Shown one piece after another: positions 7,979-15,549 of a DNA stretch of 64,000 nucleotides. Location: contig NZ_FOKW01000003.1 in NCBI RefSeq assembly GCF_900112205.1, forward strand, positions 124,001 to 188,000. Direction: 5' to 3'. Positions within the stretch are counted from its first letter, which is position 1. Each line of letters starts with the position of its first letter. The position numbers and the translations under genes were made by a program. Under the pieces are notes generated by a model, which was given only the letters and a program-made list of their open reading frames with translations, searched no databases and was not told the origin of the DNA. Source of the stretch: Natronobacterium haloterrestre (GTDB lineage Archaea; Halobacteriota; Halobacteria; Halobacteriales; Natrialbaceae).

Positions 7979-8040
7979 CGGCCAGTCTCGTCTCTCGGAA
8001 CCGACAGCTCGACGCGGCAGGCATCTGTTACGCGATTTAG
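7975..8040 (+). CDS. 21-residue ORF overlapping the regulator stop (possible remnant)
   Basis: The ATG overlaps the preceding TGA as ATGA and the frame reads MTASLVSRNRQLDAAGICYA before TAG. Position and overlap match where a DUF7521 membrane partner is often found, but there is no membrane segment. It may be a truncated remnant of that partner or a chance ORF. Confidence 0.25.
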   Translation: MTASLVSRNRQLDAAGICYAI

Positions 8041-8280
8041 GTATTCCCGTTCTCTGGTGTCGGCATCGGGGTCCGCCCCAGCGGATTCGTGAAGGTCACG
8101 AAACGGCGGTCGCGACCGCGAACCGAACGACAACCCCGAGACGGCCGACGATCACGGAACCGTTTCGTTCACCGGAACGAACATTTAGTTCCCGGAGGGA
8201 AATATGAAAGAAGCACTAACAAGCCTGTATGATACGGATAACAAATATCTACTCAGTGGAACGGTCACTGTGATTGAGCA
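7979..8280. other. 302-bp intergenic region before the padR-like gene
   Basis: Apart from the 21-residue ORF at its start, it holds the promoter of the PadR-like gene. A 29-codon ORF (8204-8293) with a good GGAGG upstream overlaps the PadR start, but it uses AT-rich codons and contains the promoter box, so it is not called. Confidence 0.5.
8238..8245 (+). promoter_or_regulatory. ATAACAAA box before the PadR-like gene
   Basis: A perfect ATAACAAA within GGATAACAAATATC, ending 35 nt before the next ATG (8281). Confidence 0.5.
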
Positions 8281-8556
8281 ATGCACGATCTGACCGGCTT
8301 CCAGCGAGATCTGCTGTACGTGATCGCAGGGGCGGATCGACCGTCGGGCCAGACCGTCAAAGACGAAGTCGAGAAGTATTACAGCTCCGAGATCAATCAC
8401 GGTCGGCTGTACCCGAACCTCGATACGCTCGTGAACAAAGAGCTCGTCGAGAAAGGCCAACTCGATAGACGGACGAACTACTACGCGATCACGGAAGCCG
8501 GTCGCCAGCGCATCGCCGAGCGCCGCGAGTGGGAAGAGCAGTACGTCGACTTCTGA
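8281..8556 (+). CDS. PadR family transcription regulator
   Basis: 91 residues, the size of a minimal PadR winged helix. Features in order: FQRDLLYVIAGADRPSGQTV, EINHGRLYPNLDTLVNKELV (PadR motif, with the HGRLYPNLDTL core), then RTNYYAITEAGRQRIAER (wing). Dimeric PadR proteins act as repressors in the cytoplasm. There is no effector domain, so the signal is unknown. It sits at the edge of the envelope-glycan region, and its own promoter carries the ATAACAAA box seen before many genes there. A regulatory link is only an inference. Confidence 0.85.
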   Translation: MHDLTGFQRDLLYVIAGADRPSGQTVKDEVEKYYSSEINHGRLYPNLDTLVNKELVEKGQLDRRTNYYAITEAGRQRIAERREWEEQYVDF

Positions 8557-8880
8557 CGGCCTCGTACCCCGGCCCCCAGTTTCCGTTGCTGATCACACTT
8601 CCTTCTGACGGGACCTGTATCCCCATCCAAACGGCGCCACGATTCCGATCCGAGCGGCCGACAGACGCCCTCGAGCGGCGTATTCCGGGCCGGATCGATC
8701 GATCTCGGTCGGCGGTCTCCAGTCGCGTGCGTTTCGAGGCCGTCGACCGTCTGGGTCGGCCGAGAACCGAACAATAGTACGGTCATAACAAAACGGTTGA
8801 ACCTCTTTCCACACATTCGAAATGACACGACCGTCCGAAGACGAGTCACGTGCGAGTCGAGGAAAACGGGGGGATCGTCG
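8557..8880. other. 324-bp intergenic region before the DUF1616 gene
   Basis: It contains the ATAACAAA box at 8785 and the coupled short ORF at 8822. The rest shows no recognisable gene. Confidence 0.6.
8785..8796 (+). promoter_or_regulatory. ATAACAAAACGG box
   Basis: The last A of ATAACAAA is 30 nt before an ATG (8822) that opens a 20-codon ORF, itself overlapping the DUF1616 gene. It is 89 nt from the DUF1616 start. The position suits a core promoter whose transcript starts at or near 8822. Confidence 0.6.
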
Positions 8881-8884
8881 ATGA
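8822..8884 (+). CDS. 20-codon leader ORF coupled to the DUF1616 gene
   Basis: It opens 30 nt after the ATAACAAA box and closes with a TGA that overlaps the DUF1616 ATG (8881) as ATGA. The peptide begins MTRPSEDESRAS and is charged, with no resemblance to a known protein. It probably serves to load ribosomes on a leaderless transcript and reinitiate at the main gene. It could be coincidental. Confidence 0.4.
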   Translation: MTRPSEDESRASRGKRGDRR

Positions 8885-9891
8885 GCTTTCGAACGGCGAC
8901 GCGGACACGGCTCGGGTCCATCCGGAAGTACCCGACCGACCTCGCGGTCGTCTCGATCGCGGCCGTTGTAGCGTACCTCGTCGTGACGTCGGTACCCCCC
9001 GGTAACGAGATCCGGCTGTTCGCCACGTTCGGTCTCGCGCTGTTCTTTCCGGGGTACGGGCTCGTTTCGGTGCTGTTCCCGGCCGAAGCGCGCAACGCCC
9101 GCGAGGCGGCCGCGACCGAGGCGGAAACTCGCCCTCGAGGGATCGACGTGGTCGAGCGACTCGGGCTCTCGTTTGCGCTGTCGATCGCGGTCGTTCCGCC
9201 GATCGTGTTGGTCCTGGCGGTCACTGAGTGGGGGGTCACGCCCGAACCCGCCGCAGCGGCCCTCGGGGTCCTTACCGTAGCGTTCGCCCAACTCGGAGCG
9301 GTGCGACGGCTTCGAACACCCGAAGCCGATCGGTTTACTTTCTCGCTCGCGTCGCGGATCGCTCGAGTCCGCCGGGTCGGCTCCGGTCTGCAGGTTAGCT
9401 CGGTGCTGCTCGTGATCGCGATCGGGGTTGCCGTCGGCGCGCTCCTCGTGGGCTTTCTCGCACCGGCAGCGACCGGCGGTTTCGCCGAACTGGCGCTCTA
9501 CTCCGAGAACCAGGACGGCGACCTCGTGGCCGGGGACCTCCCGGACGAGGTCGCGCCCGGTGAGCCGGTGCCGATCACGGTCGCGATCGAGAACCACGAG
9601 GACGAGCAAACGGAGTACACGGCCGTCGTCCAGCAACAGACCCTCGAGAACGGCGAGGTCGTCGAGCGGACGGAGCTCGGACAACTCGAGAGCAGCGTCT
9701 CCCCGGGAGACACCGCGATGAGCGAGTACGAGGCGACCCCGACGGCGGCACCGGGTGAAACGGTCCGGATCAGCGTCCTCCTCTACGAGGGCGAACCGCC
9801 GGCGGAGCCGACGAACGACAACGCCGTCGAGGACACCTACTTCTGGGTGACGGTAACTGAGGACGCCGCGGACGGAACTGACGAAGCGTAG
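8881..9891 (+). CDS. DUF1616 membrane protein
   Basis: 336 residues. The first 200 form the DUF1616 region with about five membrane segments: near 20-36, 45-66 (containing LFFPGYGLVSVLFP, the family signature), 95-115, 122-140 and 174-197. The remaining 130 residues are an extracytoplasmic beta domain (ITVAIENHEDEQTEYTAVVQ, ending in an acidic tail), like a CARDB fold. DUF1616 proteins are often encoded beside archaeal glycosylation and exopolysaccharide genes; their activity is not known. Context supports an envelope role: the WbpD/E/B/A-like operon begins 1.3 kb downstream. Confidence 0.85.
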   Translation: MSFRTATRTRLGSIRKYPTDLAVVSIAAVVAYLVVTSVPPGNEIRLFATFGLALFFPGYGLVSVLFPAEARNAREAAATEAETRPRGIDVVERLGLSFALSIAVVPPIVLVLAVTEWGVTPEPAAAALGVLTVAFAQLGAVRRLRTPEADRFTFSLASRIARVRRVGSGLQVSSVLLVIAIGVAVGALLVGFLAPAATGGFAELALYSENQDGDLVAGDLPDEVAPGEPVPITVAIENHEDEQTEYTAVVQQQTLENGEVVERTELGQLESSVSPGDTAMSEYEATPTAAPGETVRISVLLYEGEPPAEPTNDNAVEDTYFWVTVTEDAADGTDEA

Positions 9892-10178
9892 CGGCGTTCG
9901 TTTCCGATACGGCTTCGGTGGGGTGCGGGATCGCTTTTCCGTCGGTGGATACGTCGTTCGTGTCCGCTGGCTCGGCGGTATATCGGGCTGACCTTGACCT
10001 GCTCGAGCGACTCGCGAGCGTGACTCACGTGTCACCCGAGTGGTCAGTGGTCGTCTGTACGCACACGGGAGTCGACATCGGAACGCACCGTCGACTGTGG
10101 GGTCGAAACCGTGGGTTCGAACCGGTGAGAAGTTGGAGGGCGACCACCGAACCCGCAGGTGTCTGAACGACTGTCTCG

Positions 10179-10715
10179 TTATCGACTCGCGGGTCCGAAC
10201 GGTAACTGTACCTCGGGCCGTCGCGAGACGTGCTGTGCGAGCGAGATCACGAGGACGGCGACACACAGGACCAGGACCACGAGCGGCGCGGCGGCCGCGG
10301 TCGCCGGGCCCAGGGAGAGCCAGGCTCCGACGAACGCCGCCGCGCCAACTGCGGTCGCGACCGCGTAGTAGCGGTGCCACGGACGTTCGGCGCCGACGTG
10401 TCGGTCGAGGTACGGCTCGAACACCTCCTCGTCGGGGAGGAGTTCGATCCGGTGGCCGTCGGGATCCCAGTCGACGATCCCGTGATCCTCGAGCATCGGC
10501 AGGTGCGTCTGGTACAGGGAGATGTACACGCGACGCCGCTGTGTCCGCGTTACGTCGTCCGGTTCGGTGTCGTTCTCCCAGGCAGCGACCTGTTCGACCA
10601 GCGGCGCGAGATCGCAACTGCCGCCGCGTCGTTTCAGGTACTGGACCGTTCGACGCCTGCGAGCGTTACTGAACACGTCGAACAGTTCCGCCTGTGTGAG
10701 TTCGTGTTCAGACAT
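10179..10715 (-). CDS. DUF7344 winged-helix protein with membrane tail
   Basis: 178 residues. The winged helix spans about 8-110 (LFDVFSNARRRRTVQYLKRR, then RRVYISLYQTHLPMLEDHGI). Two membrane segments near 120-138 and 143-160 are followed by a basic tail. It is the second of three DUF7344 proteins in this window, and all keep the core VYxxLxQTHLP. It lies between DUF1616 and the sugar-nucleotide operon but on the opposite strand, making it a candidate local regulator; no operator was identified. A GGTATCCG box near 10741-10750 (reverse strand) may be its promoter. Confidence 0.85.
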   Translation of the reverse strand: MSEHELTQAELFDVFSNARRRRTVQYLKRRGGSCDLAPLVEQVAAWENDTEPDDVTRTQRRRVYISLYQTHLPMLEDHGIVDWDPDGHRIELLPDEEVFEPYLDRHVGAERPWHRYYAVATAVGAAAFVGAWLSLGPATAAAAPLVVLVLCVAVLVISLAQHVSRRPEVQLPFGPASR

Positions 10716-11172
10716 GGGTGCCCTCGCGGTCCCGAATCGACTGTCGATCGGGGGTGTTCGGATACCTCACACCACCGAGTGCCATACGGGTTCCCTTTAC
10801 TATCGCTCGGCTACCCGATCGAAATCGAATTGTACCCGTTAGAGCTCGTGACAGACGCCTAATCCGACGGTTCAGCGATCGGAAACTTTCGAACCGCCGG
10901 TGCCGGGGACGAGCGACGCTCGCTTGCGGGGTCGGGCAGACGTGGGTTACGAGCCCTGTAGTTCGTGGCTACGGACCCGTCAGGTCGGGGATAACAAAAC
11001 CTCGTTACCCGCTGTATCAGGACGATTCCCACCCGGGTATCGAGTAACCAATGACACAGCGCCAACTACGACGACGATTACGAGTTCAGGGACGGACGAC
11101 GGGACCGCCGCGCCCGCGCCCGACCCGGCGCGCGAGTCGACCGATCAGTAGCGGACGAACGGAGGTGAGCGG
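10716..11172. other. 457-bp region upstream of the sugar-nucleotide operon
   Basis: It contains the ATAACAAA box at 10991 and the coupled ORF at 11051. An alternative frame ending at 11151 has an acidic Thr/Asp-rich tail (TDDGTAAPAPDPA) of haloarchaeal style but no credible start or fold. Otherwise nothing is recognised. Confidence 0.5.
10991..10998 (+). promoter_or_regulatory. ATAACAAA box before the sugar-nucleotide operon
   Basis: GGATAACAAAACC lies 53 nt before the ATG of the 41-codon ORF at 11051 and 175 nt before the acetyltransferase gene. Confidence 0.5.
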
Positions 11173-11176
11173 ATGA
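11051..11176 (+). CDS. 41-codon leader ORF coupled to the acetyltransferase gene
   Basis: The TGA (11174-11176) overlaps the acetyltransferase ATG (11173) as ATGA. The peptide is strongly basic (it begins MTQRQLRRRLRVQG), unlike normal haloarchaeal proteins, so if translated it is more likely a coupling leader than a functional protein. Confidence 0.3.
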   Translation: MTQRQLRRRLRVQGRTTGPPRPRPTRRASRPISSGRTEVSG

Positions 11177-11760
11177 GCAGCCAGCGACCCGTCGTGCGCG
11201 GCGACGACTGTACGATCGCGGACGACGCGACGGTAGGCCACGGCGAGTTCGACGAGCCGACGCGGATCGGCGACGGAGCCACGATCCGGTCCGGGTCGAT
11301 CGTCTACGGCAACGTGACGATCGGTGACGAATTCACGACCGGCCACGACGTCCTCGTCCGGGAGGCGACCACCATCGGCGACGACGTCCTCGTCGGCACC
11401 AAGACGGTCATCGACGGCCGGACGACGATCGGCTCCCACGTCAGCCTCCAGACGAACGTCTACGTCCCGACCCAGACGACCATCCGGGACAACGTCTTCG
11501 TCGGTCCCGGTGCGGTCCTGACGAACGACCAGTACCCGATCCGGGTCGATACCGACCTCGAGGGGCCGACCCTCGAGACGGGGGTGTCGGTCGGGGCGAA
11601 CGCGACGCTGTTGCCGGGCGTGACGATCGGCGAGAACTCGTTCGTAGCTGCCGGCTCCGTCGTGACGGAGGACGTGCCCCCGGATAGCCTCGCGGTCGGC
11701 TCGCCGGCGACCACCCGACCGCTGCCCGAACCGCTGAGTGGGACGAACCAGATCGCATGA
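11173..11760 (+). CDS. Left-handed beta-helix N-acetyltransferase (WbpD/WlbB-like)
   Basis: 195 residues, almost all hexapeptide repeats ([LIV]-G-x4) such as VGHGEF, IGDGAT, IGDEFT, IGDDVLVG and IGSHVSL. The loop QTNVYVPTQTTI and the VGPGAVLTNDQYP segment are typical of WbpD/WlbB, trimeric enzymes that N-acetylate the 3-amino group of UDP-GlcNAc(3NH2)A with acetyl-CoA. The C-terminus has SVVTEDVPPDSLAVGSPA, the usual end of the helix. It is the first structural gene of a tight operon: its TGA overlaps the next ATG as ATGA. The aminotransferase partner directly downstream supports the assignment; the exact sugar is inferred. Confidence 0.8.
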   Translation: MSSQRPVVRGDDCTIADDATVGHGEFDEPTRIGDGATIRSGSIVYGNVTIGDEFTTGHDVLVREATTIGDDVLVGTKTVIDGRTTIGSHVSLQTNVYVPTQTTIRDNVFVGPGAVLTNDQYPIRVDTDLEGPTLETGVSVGANATLLPGVTIGENSFVAAGSVVTEDVPPDSLAVGSPATTRPLPEPLSGTNQIA

Positions 11761-12998
11761 CAGACACGAATTACGATACCGATACCGATACCGATACCGA
11801 GCAGGAGGCCGAATCGGACGCGAATCCCGGAGGTAGGTCGGAACCGCAGGTCGAGGTAACCGTAGACGTCGAGGGGATGGAGGCGGACGCCGACTCAGAC
11901 GGTGTCTCGATTGCGGATCCCGACGTCAGCCCGGCGGCCGTCGAACGCGTCGTCTCGCTCCTCGAGGACGGCGCCCTCGCGGACGGTCCGGAAGTCAGGG
12001 CCTTCGAGGAGGAGTTCGCCGCCTACTGCGGGACCGAAAACGCGGTCGCGACGTCGAACGGGACGACGGCGCTGCACGCCGCGCTCGAGGCGTTCGGCGT
12101 CGAGGACGGCGACGCCGTCGTCACCTCCCCGTTCTCGTTCGTCGCGAGCGCGAACGCGATCCGGCTCGCCGGCGGCAAACCCGTCTTCGCCGATATCGAC
12201 CCCGAGACGTACACGCTCGATCCCGAGGCCGTCGAGCGGGTCGTCCGTGACCGGTCGGACGTCGTCGGGATCCTGCCGGTCCACCTCTACGGTCTGCCCG
12301 CGGACGTGCCGGCGCTGGTCGACGTCGCGGACGACCACGACCTGTTCGTCCTCGAGGACGCGTGCCAGGCTCACGGGGCCGAGGTCGACGGCGAACGGGC
12401 CGGCGAACTCGGCGACGCGGCCTGCTTCTCGTTCTATCCGACGAAGAATATGACGACGGGCGAGGGCGGCGCGGTCGCGACCGACCGGGAGGACGTCGCC
12501 GAGCGGGTGACCCGGTACGTCAACCACGGGCGGGCCGAGAGCGGCACTGGCGGCTACGACCACGTCGAACTCGGGCACAACTACCGGCTGACCAGCCCCG
12601 CGGCGGCGATCGGCCGCCACCAGCTCGAGCGCCTGCCCGAGTTCACCGAGACACGGCGAGAGAACGCGGCCTACTACGACGAGGAACTCGCCGAACTGCC
12701 GGTCGAGACGCCCACGGCGCCGGATGGCTACCGACACGTCTACCACCAGTACACGATCCGGAGCGACGACCGGGACGCCCTCGCAGGGACGCTCGAGGAC
12801 CGCGGCGTCGACACCGCGGTCTACTACGGGACGCCGATCCACCGCCAGCCGGCCTACGAGACCGTCAGCACGGCCGCGGCGCGGTTCCCCGAGGCCGAAC
12901 GGGCGGCCGACGAGGTCCTCTCCCTGCCCGTCCACCCGGGCGTCTCCGAATCGGATCGCCGAACGGTCGTCGATGCAGTTTACGAACACTACGAATGA
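11757..12998 (+). CDS. DegT/DnrJ/EryC1/StrS sugar aminotransferase (WbpE-like)
   Basis: 413 residues, PLP-dependent. The Schiff-base lysine is Lys230 in FYPTKNMTTGEGG and the PLP-ring aspartate is Asp201 in VLEDACQAHGA. Other hallmarks are ATSNGTTALHAALEA and the C-terminal YYGTPIHRQPAY. In the WbpA-B-E-D pathway this enzyme aminates the 3-keto sugar before acetylation. The first 45-60 residues are an acidic extension containing a gatacc hexanucleotide repeat (DTDTDTDT); the conserved fold begins near VSIADPDVSPAAVERVV, so a later start cannot be excluded. ATGA overlaps occur at both ends. Confidence 0.88.
   Translation: MTDTNYDTDTDTDTEQEAESDANPGGRSEPQVEVTVDVEGMEADADSDGVSIADPDVSPAAVERVVSLLEDGALADGPEVRAFEEEFAAYCGTENAVATSNGTTALHAALEAFGVEDGDAVVTSPFSFVASANAIRLAGGKPVFADIDPETYTLDPEAVERVVRDRSDVVGILPVHLYGLPADVPALVDVADDHDLFVLEDACQAHGAEVDGERAGELGDAACFSFYPTKNMTTGEGGAVATDREDVAERVTRYVNHGRAESGTGGYDHVELGHNYRLTSPAAAIGRHQLERLPEFTETRRENAAYYDEELAELPVETPTAPDGYRHVYHQYTIRSDDRDALAGTLEDRGVDTAVYYGTPIHRQPAYETVSTAAARFPEAERAADEVLSLPVHPGVSESDRRTVVDAVYEHYE
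11775..11799 (+). repeat. GATACC hexanucleotide repeat in coding sequence
   Basis: Four consecutive GATACC units encode Asp-Thr pairs in the non-conserved N-terminus of the aminotransferase. Confidence 0.7.
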
Positions 12999-14047
12999 GC
13001 GAACACAAACCCTCTCCGTCCACGCCGACGTCGCGGGCTGTCCGCGCGGGCGTCGTCGGCGTCGGTGCGATGGGCGAGAACCACGCGCGCGTCTACAGCG
13101 AACTCCCCGGCGTTTCCCTCGCAGGCGTCTCGGATCACGACGCCGACGTCGCCGAACGCGTCGCCGAGGAGTACGGCACCGACTCGGTCCCCCTCGAGAC
13201 GCTGCTCGAGCGGTGTGACGTCGTCACCGTCGCGGTGCCGACGTCCGCCCACCACGAGGTCGTCTCGCAGTGTCTCGAGGCGGACGTCCACGTCCTGGTC
13301 GAGAAACCGATCGCCGAAACCGTCGAACAGGGCCGGGAACTGGCCCGCACGGCTCACGAGCGCGGACTCGTCCTCCAGGTGGGCCACATCGAGCGGTTCA
13401 ATCCGGCGGTACGGACGATGGCCAACCTGATCGACGACCTCGAGGTCATCAGCCTCGAGGCCGAACGGCTCGGGCCGCCGATCGACCGGACGGCCCCCGG
13501 GAACGTCGTCTTCGACCTGATGGTTCACGACGTCGATATCGTCGGTTCGCTGCTCGGGGCCTCGCCCGACTCGGTGGCCGCGATGGGCACCCCGGACGGC
13601 CGGTACGCGACGGCGACGATGGAGTACGACGACGTCGTCGCCACCCTGACCGCGAGCCGCGTCACCCAGAAGAAAGTCCGGAAGCTCTCGGTGACCGCCC
13701 GGGAGTGTTTCGTCGAGGTGGACTTCCTCGAGCAGTCCGTGCTGATCCACCGCGACTCCTACCCCGAGTACGTCAACGACGAGGGGCAGAACCGCTACCG
13801 CCACGAGAGCGTCGTCGAGCGCCCGCGGATCGACAACGGCGAGCCGCTGCGCCACGAACTCGAGTCGTTCGTCGAGTCCGTCCGGACGGGGACGGAGCCC
13901 GAGGTCACCCCCGAAGACGGGATCGAGGCGCTCGAGACGGTGTTGACGATCGATTCGCTGGTCGACGGCGACCGCGCGAGTCGGGAAGAGGAGCCCGATC
14001 GCGAGCGAGCGCAGGATCCGAGCCAGGACCGGGAGGTGGAGATCTGA
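12995..14047 (+). CDS. Gfo/Idh/MocA oxidoreductase (WbpB-like)
   Basis: 350 residues. The Rossmann motif is GVVGVGAMGENHARV (about 19-33), and the catalytic-lysine motif EKP is at 103-105 (VLVEKPIAET). The C-terminal domain includes VGHIERFNPAVR and FDLMVHDVDIVGSLLG. In the proposed pathway it oxidises C3 of the UDP-aminouronate, giving the keto sugar for the aminotransferase. The ATG overlaps the previous TGA, and the TGA ends on the A of the next ATG, so translation is coupled throughout. The start is set by that overlap and by the Rossmann fold; a much longer open frame upstream is only the antiphase of the aminotransferase gene. Confidence 0.87.
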   Translation: MSEHKPSPSTPTSRAVRAGVVGVGAMGENHARVYSELPGVSLAGVSDHDADVAERVAEEYGTDSVPLETLLERCDVVTVAVPTSAHHEVVSQCLEADVHVLVEKPIAETVEQGRELARTAHERGLVLQVGHIERFNPAVRTMANLIDDLEVISLEAERLGPPIDRTAPGNVVFDLMVHDVDIVGSLLGASPDSVAAMGTPDGRYATATMEYDDVVATLTASRVTQKKVRKLSVTARECFVEVDFLEQSVLIHRDSYPEYVNDEGQNRYRHESVVERPRIDNGEPLRHELESFVESVRTGTEPEVTPEDGIEALETVLTIDSLVDGDRASREEEPDRERAQDPSQDREVEI

Positions 14048-15549
14048 TGGCCGTGGATGCCACGGATACCGACCCAGAAGACGCACCGATCCCGCTGTAC
14101 GACTCCTCGCTCGCCGAGTCCCGACAGCGCGAGCGCCTGCTCGAGGGCGACGTGCCGGTCGCGGTCTACGGCCTCGGAAAGATGGGACTGCCGCTTTCGG
14201 CCGTCTACGCCGAAACGACCGGCAACGCCACCGGCGTCGACGTCGATCCCGAGGTCGTCGAGACCGTCAACGCCGGCGAGAGCCACGTCGTTGGCGAACC
14301 CGGGCTGGCCGACCTCGTCGCCGAACAGGTCGAGCAGGGTCGACTCGAGGCGACGACCGACGGCCCCGCCGCGGCCGACCGCGCTCGCGTCCACGTGATC
14401 ATCGTCCCGACGCTACTGGACGAGGAGACCGAGCCGAACCTCGCGACCGTCGAGTCCGTCGCAAACGATATCGCTGCGGGACTGTCGCCGGGCGATCTGG
14501 TGATCGCCGAGTCGACGCTGCCGCCGGGCACCTGCCGGGACGTTCTCGAGCCCCACCTGGCGAGCGAGAGCGGTCTCGATCCGGACGAGTTCGGGCTGGC
14601 GTTCTGTCCAGAACGGACGTCCTCCGGCACCGCCCTGCGGGACATCCGCGGGGAGTATCCGAAGGTCGTCGGCGGGATCGACCAGGAGAGTACCCGCGCC
14701 GCGAGCCTGCTGTACGACGAGATCACGGACAACGAGGTCCACCCCGTCTCCGACGCGACGACCGCGGAGGCCGTCAAGGTCTTCGAGGGGATCTACCGGG
14801 ACGTCAACATCGCCCTGGCCAACGAACTCGGCCGGCTCGCGGACGAACTCGAGATTTCCGTCCGGGAGGCGATCGGGACGGCCAACGACCTGCCGATGTG
14901 TCAGCTCCACGACCCCGGCCCCGGCGTCGGCGGCCACTGCATTCCGTACTACCCGCACTTCCTGCTGTCCAGGGCGGGGGAGCCGATGGACCTGACACGG
15001 ACCGCCCGGCGCGTCAACGACTCCATGCCGAGCGTCGTCGTCGACCGCCTCGAGCGGGAACTCGCGGCCGAAGGAACCGACCTCGCGGACGCGTCGGTGG
15101 TCGTGCTCGGGATCACCTACCGTCCGGGCGTCGAGGAGACCCGCGCGTCGCCCGCGCTCGGCGTGATCAACGAACTGCACGACAGGCGCGCGGACGTGGC
15201 CGGCGTCGACCCGCTCGTCGATCCCGCAGACTACTGCGCCCGTCCCGTTGGGATCGACGACCTCGAGTCGGAGTCGTTCGACGCCGCCGTCCTCGTGACC
15301 CCTCACGAGGAGTTCGACCGCCTCGAGTGGGGTTCCCTCGAGCCGATGGTGGTCGTCGACGGCCGGGACGCCGTCGACCTCGCCGAAACGGATCACCGCG
15401 AGTACACGCTCGCGGGGTCCGCGTCGGGACGCGCGCCGCGGCCGAACCCGGCCGGGAGAGCCGACGACGCCCCTCGAGAGCCACCGGATACGAGCGCGGA
15501 CCCGACCGAAGTCAGCAGAACCGATGGAGGAAACGATGTACAAGGGTAA
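14047..15549 (+). CDS. UDP-sugar 6-dehydrogenase (WbpA/WecC-like)
   Basis: 500 residues. The NAD-binding motif VYGLGKMGLPLSAVYAE is near residues 36-52. The active-site cysteine is Cys298 in GVGGHCIPYYPHFL, which forms the thioester during two-step oxidation of C6 to the uronate. The central region has VAESTLPPGTCRDV and FCPERTSSGTALRDIR, usual in UDP-GlcNAc and UDP-ManNAc dehydrogenases. The C-terminal domain holds GITYRPGVEETRASPAL. The last 40 residues are a disordered acidic tail. It would make the uronate entering the oxidase/aminotransferase/acetyltransferase steps. The tail overlaps the next gene by 14 bp. Confidence 0.9.
   Translation: MAVDATDTDPEDAPIPLYDSSLAESRQRERLLEGDVPVAVYGLGKMGLPLSAVYAETTGNATGVDVDPEVVETVNAGESHVVGEPGLADLVAEQVEQGRLEATTDGPAAADRARVHVIIVPTLLDEETEPNLATVESVANDIAAGLSPGDLVIAESTLPPGTCRDVLEPHLASESGLDPDEFGLAFCPERTSSGTALRDIRGEYPKVVGGIDQESTRAASLLYDEITDNEVHPVSDATTAEAVKVFEGIYRDVNIALANELGRLADELEISVREAIGTANDLPMCQLHDPGPGVGGHCIPYYPHFLLSRAGEPMDLTRTARRVNDSMPSVVVDRLERELAAEGTDLADASVVVLGITYRPGVEETRASPALGVINELHDRRADVAGVDPLVDPADYCARPVGIDDLESESFDAAVLVTPHEEFDRLEWGSLEPMVVVDGRDAVDLAETDHREYTLAGSASGRAPRPNPAGRADDAPREPPDTSADPTEVSRTDGGNDVQG

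Noticed and set aside
8204-8293. 29-codon ORF with a good GGAGG overlapping the PadR start
   Set aside because: AT-rich codons, and the ATAACAAA promoter box lies inside it; it more likely reflects promoter DNA.
10105-10125. GGGTTCGAACC resembling a tRNA T-arm
   Set aside because: No acceptor, D- or anticodon arm could be placed around it.
8593-10617. 674-codon open frame antisense to the DUF1616 gene
   Set aside because: Composition is basic and repetitive, no motif is present, and the opposite strand encodes a recognisable family.
13270-14046. Upstream extension of the UDP-sugar dehydrogenase frame
   Set aside because: It is the out-of-phase reading of the preceding oxidoreductase; the real start overlaps that gene's stop.
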